A stretch of DNA of 64,000 bases from Methanocella_A sp963769045 (lineage in GTDB: Archaea; Halobacteriota; Methanocellia; Methanocellales; Methanocellaceae), in assembly GCA_963769045.1 (NCBI GenBank), contig CAVYKK010000027.1, positions 1 to 64,000 on the forward strand, written 5' to 3'. The first letter of the stretch is position 1, and each line of letters opens with the position of its first letter. Below are positions 1-9,195 of this stretch, in pieces. The translations under genes and the position numbers were made by a program. The notes beneath the pieces are model-generated. The model saw only the letters and a program-made list of their open reading frames with translations, was not told the DNA's origin and did not search any database.

Positions 1-55
1 GCAGCACCGCAGGGATGGCGAACTGCCAGATGATCGGGTCGTCCATTGTGATCAT
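1..55 (-). CDS. Start of next membrane hydrogenase/complex I-like subunit (partial)
   Basis: Only the first 18 codons are in the window, reading MITMDDPIIWQF and then hydrophobic residues. Its ATG overlaps the TGA of the upstream NuoL/EchA-type gene in an ATGA junction, so the two are translationally coupled. In Ech-type operons the NuoL-like subunit is followed by a NuoH-like subunit, which would fit, but that is inferred from operon position. A second in-frame ATG at 46 is an alternative start. Confidence 0.4.
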   Translation of the reverse strand, partial: MITMDDPIIWQFAIPAVL

Positions 56-1962
56 AATAACACCGCCGCGAACAGCACGGCCAGCAGGAATATGCCGATC
101 GGCGTAAGGTATTTCAGCAGCTTGCCCTCGCCGATGAGCGTGTCGAAGTAGCCGCCGCCGATCTCAGGCTCCGCGCCCGTCCCGCAGGAGTACGTGGACG
201 TCAGCGACGTCTTTGGCACCTTTATGATGAGTATCGGGATGAGCAGGATCACCAGGAACAGGATCAGGAACATAAGCGGCGAGAACCCGCCTATGGCGCT
301 CTTCAGCACCTCTCCCGCGACCAGCCCTGACGGCTCGATACCATATATAGGCGGCAGGTTGATCAGCTGGCTGAAGAACACGGTAGTCAGCGCCACCGAT
401 ACGAAGATGCCCGCCAGCAGGACCAGCAATGGTATCTCCATGTACCAGTCGTGGTGCGCATGCGGGGCCGTCTCGGACGGCTTCGTGGCCAGCAGCTTTC
501 CCGCCCACTTCGAGTAGTAGAAGACCGAGAAGATGCTGCCGAAGATGATGAAGAATATGGCCAGCAGTGACCACCCGATCTGGGTGAACGTGGACGCGGA
601 CTGGAACGCCAGCCACTTGCCCACGAAGATGCCGAACGGCGGGGCCATCAGCGAGATCAGGCCGACCACCGTGATTATGGCGACCAGCGGCGCCTTCGCG
701 ATCAGGCCCTGCATCTGGTCGATGTCTCGCGAGCCGGTGATGTGGGTGATCTCGCCCACGCACAGGAACAGAAGGCCTTTGGACACCGCGTGGAACACCA
801 GCAGCGCCACGGCTGCCGTAATCGCCAGCCCGGTGTTGATGCCCGTACACATGGCGATCAGGCCGAGATAGCTGATCGTCGAATAAGCCAGAATCCGCTT
901 CGTGTCCGTCTGGGACACCGCCAGCAGCGCGCAGAACATGAACGAGAACCCGCCGGCGATCGTGATGACGTTGGATAGCGCTGCGCCCTCGAAGACGAGG
1001 ATGAGCGGCGCTATGCGGATGAGCATGTAGACTCCCGCGTTGACCATTGTAGACGAGTGGAGCAGCGCGGATACCGGCGTAGGTGCCACCATGGCACCCG
1101 TCAGCCATGAGTTGAATGGCATGAGCGCGGACTTGGTGAACGCGCCGAAGGCCATGAACGCGAACGGCAGCACGATGGCGGCCGCGGGCAGGAATGAGAG
1201 CCAGCCCGGCATCGTAGCCTTCGCAGTGAGCAGGTCAGACAGGAACCTGGTACCGAACATTGCCTCAATCAGTATGATGCCGCAGACCAGCGCGACGCCT
1301 CCCAGCAGGTTCATCCACAGGGCCTTGTCGGACGCTTTGATGGACTGCGTGTCCCGGTAGTGCCGGATGAGCAGGAACGAGCAGAGCGTGGTGCCTTCCC
1401 AGAAGAAGAACAGCCAGGTCAGGTCGTTGGCGAAGATGAGCGCGTTCATGTCGCCCAGGAAGACCATCATGATCAGGAAGAATGAGGACACGTTCTTGTC
1501 CCCCTTCATGTAGCCGATGGAATAGATCAGGATCAGCGAGCCGATCAGCGATACTATCAGGCACATCACGATCGACAGGTCGTCGATCACGAACGTGGTA
1601 CCCGCCGCTTCGCCCGCCGCCGCAAAGAACTCGAGATATGTGAGTAACGCTAGCTGCAGGACAGCCAGCCCCAGGATCTTGTAGTCCCGGTCTTTGTAGC
1701 CGTAATACAGGAATACGAGCATTAACAGGTAATCCAGAGCAATAATGATAGTAGAAATGGGCAGAGTTATGCCCATATTAATCGATTCAACGGTCAGGTT
1801 CTGCGGACCGTTGTACAGAACCAACAACGAGGCTACCGATAGCACCAGCGCACATAATATGACGGAATATTTCTTCAGATTATAGCCCGGTACCAGGTAG
1901 CTGATAATGCCGAACAAAACCGGCACCAACACGGTCAGCGATAACAACAATAATCCGTCCAT
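52..1962 (-). CDS. NuoL/EchA-type proton-translocating membrane subunit
   Basis: This 636-residue protein is almost entirely hydrophobic helices and belongs to the complex I NuoL / Mrp antiporter / EchA family, which moves protons or sodium ions across the membrane. Family hallmarks are visible: a glutamate in a buried helix (FFFWEGTTLC), a lysine in FTKSALMPFNSWL, and the APTPVSALLHSSTMV segment. In a methanogen with no other complex I genes in view, an Ech-type energy-converting hydrogenase is the likeliest complex, coupling ferredoxin oxidation to H2 formation; an F420H2 dehydrogenase or Mrp subunit is possible. The frame stays open upstream, but the ATG at 1962 starts the hydrophobic family sequence (MDGLLLLSL), so it was chosen. 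The stop overlaps the next gene's ATG. Confidence 0.8.
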   Translation of the reverse strand: MDGLLLLSLTVLVPVLFGIISYLVPGYNLKKYSVILCALVLSVASLLVLYNGPQNLTVESINMGITLPISTIIIALDYLLMLVFLYYGYKDRDYKILGLAVLQLALLTYLEFFAAAGEAAGTTFVIDDLSIVMCLIVSLIGSLILIYSIGYMKGDKNVSSFFLIMMVFLGDMNALIFANDLTWLFFFWEGTTLCSFLLIRHYRDTQSIKASDKALWMNLLGGVALVCGIILIEAMFGTRFLSDLLTAKATMPGWLSFLPAAAIVLPFAFMAFGAFTKSALMPFNSWLTGAMVAPTPVSALLHSSTMVNAGVYMLIRIAPLILVFEGAALSNVITIAGGFSFMFCALLAVSQTDTKRILAYSTISYLGLIAMCTGINTGLAITAAVALLVFHAVSKGLLFLCVGEITHITGSRDIDQMQGLIAKAPLVAIITVVGLISLMAPPFGIFVGKWLAFQSASTFTQIGWSLLAIFFIIFGSIFSVFYYSKWAGKLLATKPSETAPHAHHDWYMEIPLLVLLAGIFVSVALTTVFFSQLINLPPIYGIEPSGLVAGEVLKSAIGGFSPLMFLILFLVILLIPILIIKVPKTSLTSTYSCGTGAEPEIGGGYFDTLIGEGKLLKYLTPIGIFLLAVLFAAVLL

Positions 1963-2004
1963 AGGCTTACACCAGGCAATGTAAATCATACATTGATGAT
2001 CATG

Positions 2005-2016
2005 ATATATAAAATC
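2005..2016 (-). promoter_or_regulatory. TATA-like box upstream of NuoL/EchA gene
   Basis: On the minus strand the sequence reads ATTTTATATATC about 45 bases before the ATG at 1962. This matches an archaeal TATA box and supports that start over the longer open frame. Confidence 0.5.
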
Positions 2017-2188
2017 AATGGATGGTGATGGTATTTCCTGCGCGCACCGGTAAATAAACCGGCTTATTGCGCCATCGTTAATGCCGTCGTCGCCGCGTTT
2101 GCAGCCGCCATGATCTTGGCGCCTGCGATCGATGCCGGCAAAAGCCGCGAGAAAGGTATTAGCCAGCGTAATCCATAAATGAAGAGCG

Positions 2189-2881
2189 ATGAACTCCATC
2201 CGGCTCGTGCTAAGCGATTATGATCGGACTTTCACGGACGAGACGCTGTGCGTTGCACCGGGCCTGGCGGAAGCCATACAACGCCTTCGGGGCAGGGGCG
2301 TGCTCTTTTCAATTGTTTCAGGCCGCAAATATTCTTTTATGATCGACCTGTACCGGACCATGGACGGCCTCATGGACTCCTTCATCGCGGAGAATGGCTG
2401 CATCGGCTATGCCAACGGCTGTCGGCAGGTCATCTCCGAAGTGAAGGGTCGTGACAGGCTGTTACGCGCCCTGGCGGACCACTCCATCGTGTACGATGCC
2501 GGCGACGTGGTCATATCCGTCCACCGCAGGCACCTGCCTGAGGTCGAAGAAGTGCTCAAGCTTTTTCCGGCATACCACATGATCCAGAACGTCGATTCGC
2601 TCATGCTGCTGCCGCAGGGCGCCTCAAAGGCGACCGGCATCCGCTGGCTCATGGACGTCTACTGCCTCGACCCGGGCCAGATGGCCTGTATCGGCGACGC
2701 GGAGAACGATATCGAAATGAGGGGTTTCTGCTCACTCATGGGCGCTGTCTCAAATGCGCTGCCTGCGGTAAAAAGTGAGTCAGACTACATCTGCAAGGGG
2801 AGCTTCGGGGCGGGGCTCCGGGAGTTCCTTGAACACATCGAGGGCTTGCAGGACGCTATTTCTGTCGGGCCTCCGCACTGA
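2189..2881 (+). CDS. HAD-superfamily phosphatase (phosphoglycolate phosphatase-like)
   Basis: A 230-residue HAD hydrolase of the Cof/type IIB group. Motif I is DYDRTFTDE near the N-terminus (nucleophile Asp10), motif II is SIVSGR, a lysine lies in GASKATGIRWLM, and motif IV is IGDAENDIEM. The size and cap layout fit the archaeal phosphoglycolate phosphatase family, which removes toxic 2-phosphoglycolate; a sugar-phosphate phosphatase is equally compatible with the motifs. It diverges from the NuoL-type gene and precedes a glycoside hydrolase, so a sugar-phosphate substrate is conceivable. Confidence 0.75.
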   Translation: MNSIRLVLSDYDRTFTDETLCVAPGLAEAIQRLRGRGVLFSIVSGRKYSFMIDLYRTMDGLMDSFIAENGCIGYANGCRQVISEVKGRDRLLRALADHSIVYDAGDVVISVHRRHLPEVEEVLKLFPAYHMIQNVDSLMLLPQGASKATGIRWLMDVYCLDPGQMACIGDAENDIEMRGFCSLMGAVSNALPAVKSESDYICKGSFGAGLREFLEHIEGLQDAISVGPPH

Positions 2882-2896
2882 CGGCATCCTGTCAGT

Positions 2897-2927
2897 CCGC
2901 GCGCGTGCGCGAATACGCCCGGCATGC
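2897..2927. repeat. Alternating CG-rich intergenic motif
   Basis: The spacer between the phosphatase and the GH15 gene holds a run of alternating purine-pyrimidine CG steps (GCGCGCGTGCGCG). Related motifs recur in many spacers of this window (4838-4855, 9113-9135, 12463-12478, 22757-22778, 27298-27320, 28393-28422, 34700-34722, 40078-40098). Confidence 0.5.
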
Positions 2928-2994
2928 GTCGACAGCCATACCCCCTGTCCCGCGTAATGACGCCATGGACAGTCGAATAAAATTATGCAATATA

Positions 2995-3006
2995 ATTTAT
3001 AATAAA
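2995..3006 (+). promoter_or_regulatory. TATA-like box of GH15 gene (possibly leaderless)
   Basis: AATTTATAATAA lies about 20-28 bases before the ATG at 3024 and no Shine-Dalgarno sequence is visible. Archaeal transcription starts about 25 bases after the TATA box, so the mRNA probably begins at or next to the start codon. Confidence 0.45.
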
Positions 3007-3023
3007 ATGCCAGATATTATTCT

Positions 3024-4784
3024 ATGTACGGGATAATCGGTAACGGAGAGACCTGCGCCTTCATAAGCATCTTCGACTCGCTCGACTGGCTGTGTCTGCC
3101 CCGGTTCGATTCTCCCACCATGTTCGCCCGGGCGCTGGATAGCGAACGCGGCGGCTCGATCACGCTCTGGTACGAGATGGGCGGCAGCATCCTGCCCTTC
3201 GAGACGGGAAAGCAGACGTACGTCGAGGACACGAACGTGCTGGAGACGGCGACCCCGGTCGGCGACGACATCGTGCGGACAGTCGACTTCATGCCCTTCG
3301 GCGAGCGGCGCCTCTGGCGCATCATGGGGGTTTCCGGACCGCAGCGTTTCAGGTTAACGTTCGACATCGACCCGCGGCCGGACTATAACCGTGCGGCGCC
3401 GGAGATCGTCGTGAAGGAAAACGGCGTCCTGGCGACCGGCCCCGGGCAGGCGTTATTCATCTCTTCTACCGAGCCTGCGACGATAAAAAAGAGGCGTATC
3501 TCCTTCGACGTCGAGCCGCCGCGGACGATACCGCTGCTGCTGACCTACGGGGAAACCCCGGACGATTGCCTGAAGGCGGCAGAGCGGCAGGACTTCGTGA
3601 AAGACTATCGCAAACAGGTCGAGGGCTGGCGCCGGTGGGCGGCCCGGGCCAATCCGGTATTCGAGCTGAGCCCCCGCCTGCACTACTATTACATGCGCTC
3701 GCTGCTCATCCTGAAGCTGCTCATCTACGATAAGACCGGCGCCATTCTCGCCGCGCCGACGACCTCTTTCCCGGAGATCGTGGGCCGGGACGCCAACTGG
3801 GACTACCGGTTCTGCTGGGTGCGGGACGGCGCCTACAGCGCGGAGGCGCTGGCGCTGGCCGGCATGCGCGACGACTCGCGCAAGCTGCTCGAATTCCTGC
3901 TGGGCATAGCGTCAGACAGTGGCAAGCCATACCCTTATCCGCTGGTATCGGTCGACGGCACACAGGAAGGCACCGGCGAGGTCCTCATCGACACGCTGGC
4001 AGGGTTCGGCAACAGCCGGCCGGTACGCATCGGCAATAAGGCGGTGGACCAGCGGCAGAACGACCTGGAGGGCGAGGTAGTACATGCCATATACCTGTAC
4101 GACAGGTACTCCGGCGATACTAAGTTCGCGCAGGACAACTTCGACCGGATTGCCCGGATTATTAATTACGTAAAGGGTCACTGGCGGGAGAAAGACGCGG
4201 GCATCTGGGAGTTCCGACGCGAGTACATGGACTACGTGCACAGCAAGACCATGTGCTGGGCGGCCCTGGAATACGGCGCTAAAATGGCCGCACGCCATGG
4301 GCATGACGAACTGGTCGACGAGTGGCGGGAGGAAGCGGGCATCATCCGGGACGACGTGCTGGCCAACGGCTGGTCGGAGCGCAAGAAGTGCTTCAAGCGG
4401 TCCTACCAGGACGACGCCTACGACGCGTCAGTGCTCGCCGTGCCGCTCATGAACATGCTGCCCGTCGATGACCCGAAGGTGCGGACGTCGGTCAAGAGCA
4501 TCACTGACCACCTCGGCACCGGCGGCCTGCTGAAGCGGTTCGAGGAAGAGCCGCACGCGTTCATGCTTTCCTCCCTGTGGCTGGCGCAGGTGATGATGAA
4601 GCGTGGCAAAGCCGTGAGCGCGCTGGACATCATCAACCGCGCGGCGAGGTATGCGTCGAGCGACCTGGGGCTGTTCGCGGAAGAATACGACATGTACTAC
4701 CAGCGGCTGGTCGGCAACATACCGCAGTCGTTCTCACATGAGGAGTTCGTGAAATCGATCCAGTTCCTTCTAGGAAAAGAGTGA
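3024..4784 (+). CDS. Glycoside hydrolase family 15 (glucoamylase/trehalase-like)
   Basis: A 586-residue GH15 protein. The N-terminal beta-sandwich begins with the family signature GNGETCAFI...SLDWLCLPRFDSP. The (alpha/alpha)6 barrel carries the family acid in GRDANWDYRFCWVRD, and the C-terminal part has LFAEEYD, where the second catalytic glutamate lies. Family members release glucose from alpha-glucans or cleave trehalose. There is no signal peptide, so it acts in the cytoplasm, probably on glycogen-like storage glucan or trehalose. The convergent GT4 glycosyltransferase downstream fits a storage-sugar locus, but the substrate cannot be read from sequence. Confidence 0.85.
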   Translation: MYGIIGNGETCAFISIFDSLDWLCLPRFDSPTMFARALDSERGGSITLWYEMGGSILPFETGKQTYVEDTNVLETATPVGDDIVRTVDFMPFGERRLWRIMGVSGPQRFRLTFDIDPRPDYNRAAPEIVVKENGVLATGPGQALFISSTEPATIKKRRISFDVEPPRTIPLLLTYGETPDDCLKAAERQDFVKDYRKQVEGWRRWAARANPVFELSPRLHYYYMRSLLILKLLIYDKTGAILAAPTTSFPEIVGRDANWDYRFCWVRDGAYSAEALALAGMRDDSRKLLEFLLGIASDSGKPYPYPLVSVDGTQEGTGEVLIDTLAGFGNSRPVRIGNKAVDQRQNDLEGEVVHAIYLYDRYSGDTKFAQDNFDRIARIINYVKGHWREKDAGIWEFRREYMDYVHSKTMCWAALEYGAKMAARHGHDELVDEWREEAGIIRDDVLANGWSERKKCFKRSYQDDAYDASVLAVPLMNMLPVDDPKVRTSVKSITDHLGTGGLLKRFEEEPHAFMLSSLWLAQVMMKRGKAVSALDIINRAARYASSDLGLFAEEYDMYYQRLVGNIPQSFSHEEFVKSIQFLLGKE

Positions 4785-4908
4785 CGCAAAGCTATCCCCG
4801 GGCATGCCCCGTGACAGCCTCTGCCGGTACAGTGAACGCGCGCGCGAGCGGGCCCCCATACCGGAGCCTTGATAACAAATCTTGGCGTGCTTGGCCTGCA
4901 TGGCGTCT

Positions 4909-6225
4909 TCATTCAGTGAGCATGGAGCTTTCGGCGCCGGTGCTATCCTTGACGCGCTTCTGCAGGAAGATGTTGTCGTAGATCTCGCAGTGGTCCTTGA
5001 ACCCGCGTTCCACGCAAAATTTCATATGGACCAGCTCCTTGCCAATAGCGCCCATCTGTTTGCCGATCTCCGGGTGCTCGACCAGCGAGAGTATGTACTG
5101 GGACAGCTCCTCGTGGTCCGTGGGACGGAACAGGTAGCCGTTCACGCCGTCGATGATCTGTTCGGGTATGCCCCCGATGTTGGAGCCGATCAGCGGTTTG
5201 CCGAAGCACATTGCCTCGGAGAGCACCAGCCCGAAGCCTTCGTTGACCGAAGGTAATATGACCATGTCGCAGGCGTCGTAGGCCTGCAGCAGGTCTTCCT
5301 GGCTCACCTTGCCGAGGAAGTGTACTTTCTCCTTCAGCCCGAGGCTTTCGGTGAGTTTCTTAAGGTCATCGAGCCGGTCGGAGCGGCCTCCGCCTATGAG
5401 CTTTTTGGACAGTGAGCCGTTGCCGATGAAAACGCACGTGACATCTCCGTATTTCTGGTGCACGTTCGCCATTGCCTTAATCAGGAATTCCTGCCCTTTG
5501 CGCGGGTCCATACGGGAGATGCACAGGACGATCCTGTCCTTCTCCGGGATGCCGAACTTCTGCCGGAACCGGTTCTCTTCCTTTAAGACGAAGTCCCCCG
5601 TCTCGATGAACGGGTTGATCTTGGTAATGCGCTCCGGGCTCAGCCCGCTCTCTACGGCTGTCCGTACATACTCGTCTGTCGAGAAGATGATCTGGTCGTA
5701 GTAGTGCATGTATCTGACCAGGAACTCGCGCCAGTCGGCGGGCATCGCCGTGGTGAAGGGTATGTGCCAGGTAAAGACCATGGGCACGTCGATCTCGTCC
5801 TTCAGCAAGAATGCCAGCGGCATCACCTGGAAGTCGTGTACGTGTAGCACGTCGAACTTTTCAGCCTTATAGACCTCTTTTACTTTCTCGTACATGCTCA
5901 CGTTGAAGCCCAGGTAATCGTAGTACCCGTGGCTGAACCGGTCCTCCACGCTGACGGGCGTCGTCTTGCTGCCGTGGGTGGTGTCGATGATCAGTTCCTT
6001 GAACTTCAGGTAGCCTTCCATGGATTCCCGCAGGCTCTCCGTCTCGGCCATACGGTACACCCTGATGCCATCGACTATATCAAAGTCGGGCATTTCAGGG
6101 GTTTTAAGGTGCACGACAATCATCTCGTCCCCCCGGTCGATCATCCGCCTGCCGAGCGCCTGCAGATACCTCGTCACGCCGCCGACGTAGGGGTAGAATG
6201 ACTGTGAGACAGTGCAAATTTTCAT
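4909..6225 (-). CDS. GT4-family glycosyltransferase
   Basis: A 438-residue retaining glycosyltransferase with two Rossmann domains (GT-B fold). The N-terminal acceptor loop is FYPYVGGVTRYLQALGRRM. The C-terminal donor domain has the nucleotide-sugar loop SRMDPRKGQEFLIKAM and the E-x7-E motif in PSVNEGFGLVLSEAM. The ATG at 6225 was chosen over a TTG at 6228. No membrane segment is visible. It could make a glucan, trehalose or a surface glycan; its position opposite a GH15 hydrolase favours storage sugar, but surface glycan synthesis feeding AglB is also possible. Confidence 0.85.
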   Translation of the reverse strand: MKICTVSQSFYPYVGGVTRYLQALGRRMIDRGDEMIVVHLKTPEMPDFDIVDGIRVYRMAETESLRESMEGYLKFKELIIDTTHGSKTTPVSVEDRFSHGYYDYLGFNVSMYEKVKEVYKAEKFDVLHVHDFQVMPLAFLLKDEIDVPMVFTWHIPFTTAMPADWREFLVRYMHYYDQIIFSTDEYVRTAVESGLSPERITKINPFIETGDFVLKEENRFRQKFGIPEKDRIVLCISRMDPRKGQEFLIKAMANVHQKYGDVTCVFIGNGSLSKKLIGGGRSDRLDDLKKLTESLGLKEKVHFLGKVSQEDLLQAYDACDMVILPSVNEGFGLVLSEAMCFGKPLIGSNIGGIPEQIIDGVNGYLFRPTDHEELSQYILSLVEHPEIGKQMGAIGKELVHMKFCVERGFKDHCEIYDNIFLQKRVKDSTGAESSMLTE

Positions 6226-6429
6226 CAACCTGACTATTTTTTATTATGGGTTAAATATATTATTCGCATAAAAAAGTGCAAATATATGATGAATGCAGGC
6301 AATCCAGCGATGCCATGCCCGGTTAACTCCGGCTATAAAGGCACATAGTACCAATTAGTTATGAAATAACTCCTGTCGCAAGAGATGTAAGCCATTAATC
6401 TCCGCATAAAATCCGGCACTGTCATCGTA

Positions 6430-7539
6430 TTAATTCGAGTCTATGGTTTCGACCGCCGGCAGCAGGACGACAAACCGGGCACCTTTACTCCGGTCTCCCG
6501 GTTCCCTGTCCTCTGCCCAGACCTGCCCGCCGTAGCTCCTGACCAGCGTCTTTACCAGGAACAGGCCGATGCCGCTGCCTTTGGAATATTTGCTGCTGCG
6601 CAGGTGTCGGTTGAAGATGACATCCTTCAGCTCGTCCGGGATGCCCGGGCCGTCGTCCTCCACGTCGATCTTGTAATACGATCGCCCGCTATGGCCGATC
6701 CTGCTGACGATAACGGCTACCTTCGGCCTCCGGGACAGCGAGTGCTTGATGGCGTTGTCCACCAGGTTGGAGAACACGTCAGGCAGCAGGTCATTTGCCT
6801 TCACATATAAGTGATCGCCATTGCCGACGTTGGTGCGTACCTCCACCTTTCCGGGAGTCCCGCAGGTCCTCCTGACATCACAGACTATGGCCGCCACGTC
6901 ACACACGATTGTACACCCGGCTCCGTTCCGGGCCTTCTGGAGCTTCTTCACGTTGTCGATGAGCCGTGAGCTTCGCTTCAGCGTCTCGACCGACTTGTCG
7001 ATGAACATCCGGCCTTCCTCGCTGAGGCCGGCTGTCTCGCCGGCCAGCTCCAGGTAGCCCAGCGCTATCTGGTTGAGATTGTTGATATCATGGCCCATCA
7101 CGTCCACGTAGAGTTCCGCCTGCTCCCGGGCCCTCTTCAGGCCCTGCTCGGCGTTCCTCCGGACGGTCAGGTCCATGGTGAAGCTGGCCCATGTCAGGGG
7201 GTCCCGGCTCAGCAGCCTTTTACCTACCAGTACCGGCAGGCGTGTACCGTCCTTTCGGAAATATTCCTTCTCGAAGGGGACGCATTCGCCTTTCGCCAGC
7301 ATCTGCTTCAGCGAGTCGTTATCAATGTGCTGGTACTCCGGGGGCGTCATATCCCGCCAGTCGAGCAATCCGGCGGCCAGGTCTTCCCTGGTGTAGCCTG
7401 ACATGTGCAAAAAGGCATCGTTCGCTTCGACGATCCTGTTCAGGCTGGCTACGAAGATGCCCAGGAAATCCGAGTTGAAAAAATCAGAGACAGTGTCAGC
7501 CAGCCCCGGGCGCAGTGCCGCGGCTGGCTGACATGCCAC
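6430..7539 (-). CDS. PAS-domain sensor histidine kinase
   Basis: A 369-residue cytoplasmic kinase. Residues about 18-130 form a PAS domain (FLGIFVASLNRIVEANDAF) with a PAC-like tail. The phosphoacceptor is His150 in VMGHDINNLN, the form common in methanogen kinases. The ATPase domain shows the N box (NLVDNAIKHS), G1 box (DDGPGIPDELK) and G2 box (GSGIGLFLVKTLV). No transmembrane helix is visible, so it senses an intracellular cue. No response regulator is adjacent; an orphan receiver lies at 61067-61510. The GTG start has a Shine-Dalgarno sequence directly abutting it, so the true start could be a little downstream. Confidence 0.88.
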   Translation of the reverse strand: MACQPAAALRPGLADTVSDFFNSDFLGIFVASLNRIVEANDAFLHMSGYTREDLAAGLLDWRDMTPPEYQHIDNDSLKQMLAKGECVPFEKEYFRKDGTRLPVLVGKRLLSRDPLTWASFTMDLTVRRNAEQGLKRAREQAELYVDVMGHDINNLNQIALGYLELAGETAGLSEEGRMFIDKSVETLKRSSRLIDNVKKLQKARNGAGCTIVCDVAAIVCDVRRTCGTPGKVEVRTNVGNGDHLYVKANDLLPDVFSNLVDNAIKHSLSRRPKVAVIVSRIGHSGRSYYKIDVEDDGPGIPDELKDVIFNRHLRSSKYSKGSGIGLFLVKTLVRSYGGQVWAEDREPGDRSKGARFVVLLPAVETIDSN

Positions 7540-7666
7540 ACCTCCGTTACGATTCTTCCGGTCAGGTGCCCTGCCTTCCGACGACTCCGCTCCGCGCCTC
7601 AGCGATAGCCCTCCTATCCCTGATTAATTATGCGAACTAAACTTAAAGCTGATCTCGCATGAGGTT

Positions 7667-9007
7667 TCAGGGGTTGAACCGGCTGATCGTCCTCGGGTAG
7701 GGTATCGTGTCGCGGATGTGCTCGAGGTTGCAGATCCACCTGACAAGCCGTTCTGCGCCCATGCCGAAGCCGGAGTGGGGTACTGAGCCGTACCGCCGCA
7801 GGTCCAGGTACCACCCGTATTTGGCCGGGTCCTCGCCCTGCTTCCTGATGCGCTCTTCGAGCAGTTCGAGATCGGTTTCCCTTTCGCTGCCGCCGATGAT
7901 CTCCCCGAAGCCCTTCGGGGCGATCATGTCTACGTTCAGCACTTTCGTGTTACCCGCACGGGCCGAATCTGTCGGCCCGGCCCGGACCGATTCTGTCGGT
8001 CCGGCCGCCTTCATGTAGAACGCCTTGACCTCCAGCGGGTACTCAGTGATGAACAGCGGCTTGTCGTAGTGCATGGAAATCTGCCGCTCCTCGTGGGTGC
8101 CGAAGTCGTCGCCCCACCTGAACTCGAAGCCGTCGGCCTGCAGGATTTTGACGGCCTCGTCGTACGTAATCCTCGGGAACGGGGGCTTCAGGTCGAGGAA
8201 GTAGCCGGGATCGCCGCCCAGCGTCCTTATCTCGGGAGCACATTGCTCCGCGGCCCTGTTACAGACGAAGGAGACCAGCTGCTCCAGCATGTCGATCATC
8301 TCGTACAGCCCCGTCCAGGCCATCTCGCCTTCGATATGCCAGTACTCGGCCAGGTGCCGCGTCGTCCGCGACTTCTCGGCCCGGAACGAGGGGGTGATAG
8401 AGTATACATTCTCCAGCCCGAAGATGAGCGATTCGAGGTAGAGCTGTGCGCTCTGGGACAGGTACGCCTTATCCTCGAAGTACTTCAGCTCGAACAGCGT
8501 CGAGCCGCCTTCGCAGGAGCTGGACATGATGATCGGCGGCGTGACCTCATAGAAACTGTGGCCCCGGAACCACTCCCGGCAGGCGTAGAGCACCGCGTCC
8601 TTCACCTTCATGGCCGCGACCAGCTCCTTGCTGCGGATGTGCAGGTGGCGCAGGTCGAGCAGTACTTCCGGATTGTGGCCCTCGCCGAAAATCGGGTAGT
8701 CCGGCGATGCGCCGATCAGCTTCAGGTCGGTCGCGACGATCTCCCGGCCCCCCGGAGCCCGCGGGTCGGTGCGCACCTTCCCGGTAATGACGACCGAGCA
8801 CTCCAGCGTGAGCGCGTCGGCGGCCTTCAGCGCATCGTCGCACACGTTGCCCTTCTTTGTCGTGACCTGGATTTCCCCGGAAGAGTCCCGGATGATCGTG
8901 AAGACGATCTTGCCGCTGGACCGGGATTTCACGACCCAGCCGCCCAGCTGCACTTCGGTGCCGTCGGGGTGCTTTCCGGCGAGCACGTCCTTGATCTTAG
9001 TAAACAT
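7667..9007 (-). CDS. asnS: Asparaginyl-tRNA synthetase
   Basis: A 446-residue class IIb synthetase that charges tRNA-Asn. It has an N-terminal OB-fold anticodon domain (GGWVVKSRSSGKIVF) and a catalytic core with SSSCEGGSTLFELKYF, FRAEKSRTTRHLAEYWHIE (motif 2) and a GFGMGAERLVRW motif 3. The S-S-C-E-G signature and lack of an aspartate-specific flipping loop favour AsnRS over AspRS. The start MFTKIKDVLAG at 9007 fits the family; the frame is open further upstream but that sequence is non-homologous. In the loop between EVKAFYMK and LNVDMIAP there is an insertion of about 20 residues (GPTESVR, GPTDSAR) made of two DNA palindromes. Confidence 0.88.
   Translation of the reverse strand: MFTKIKDVLAGKHPDGTEVQLGGWVVKSRSSGKIVFTIIRDSSGEIQVTTKKGNVCDDALKAADALTLECSVVITGKVRTDPRAPGGREIVATDLKLIGASPDYPIFGEGHNPEVLLDLRHLHIRSKELVAAMKVKDAVLYACREWFRGHSFYEVTPPIIMSSSCEGGSTLFELKYFEDKAYLSQSAQLYLESLIFGLENVYSITPSFRAEKSRTTRHLAEYWHIEGEMAWTGLYEMIDMLEQLVSFVCNRAAEQCAPEIRTLGGDPGYFLDLKPPFPRITYDEAVKILQADGFEFRWGDDFGTHEERQISMHYDKPLFITEYPLEVKAFYMKAAGPTESVRAGPTDSARAGNTKVLNVDMIAPKGFGEIIGGSERETDLELLEERIRKQGEDPAKYGWYLDLRRYGSVPHSGFGMGAERLVRWICNLEHIRDTIPYPRTISRFNP
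7958..8006. repeat. Paired palindromes inserted in frame in asnS
   Basis: Two hairpins sit back to back inside the coding sequence: GGGCCGA/TCGGCCC at 7960-7978 and CCGGACCGA/TCGGTCCGG at 7982-8004, each with a 5-base loop (ATCTG and TTCTG). They encode the extra loop of the synthetase. The two units are near duplicates, which points to an inserted or expanded palindromic element. Confidence 0.75.
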
Positions 9008-9112
9008 GATATCAACTGCTTTGAATTGATACATGGCACTTGAATGATAAAAAGCTTTTACCGTGATACATTCTGCACGATGTGTATCGGCAATAAACGC
9101 CTGCGCATCAGT

Positions 9113-9135
9113 CGCGCACGCGCGCGTGCGCCTGC
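9113..9135. repeat. Alternating CG-rich intergenic motif
   Basis: The spacer upstream of asnS contains the run GCGCACGCGCGCGTGCGCC, the same type of alternating sequence found in other spacers here. Confidence 0.45.
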
Positions 9136-9195
9136 CGGGGCCGATCGCGAATATCCGGCCGGGCAGGCGATATATATCAGGTTTAGTCAACGCTT

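Noticed and set aside
164..1108. 314-codon alternative frame within the NuoL/EchA gene
   Set aside because: It is Arg/His/Pro-rich and overlaps a clear membrane protein in the same strand, another frame.
8069..9043. 324-codon open frame opposite asnS
   Set aside because: It is the shadow of a real GC-rich gene; its translation is rich in Arg, Leu, Val and His and lacks any family pattern.
9012..9190. Upstream extension of AsnRS
   Set aside because: The added residues do not resemble synthetases and cross a CG-rich repeat; MFTKIKDVLAG is the family-like start.
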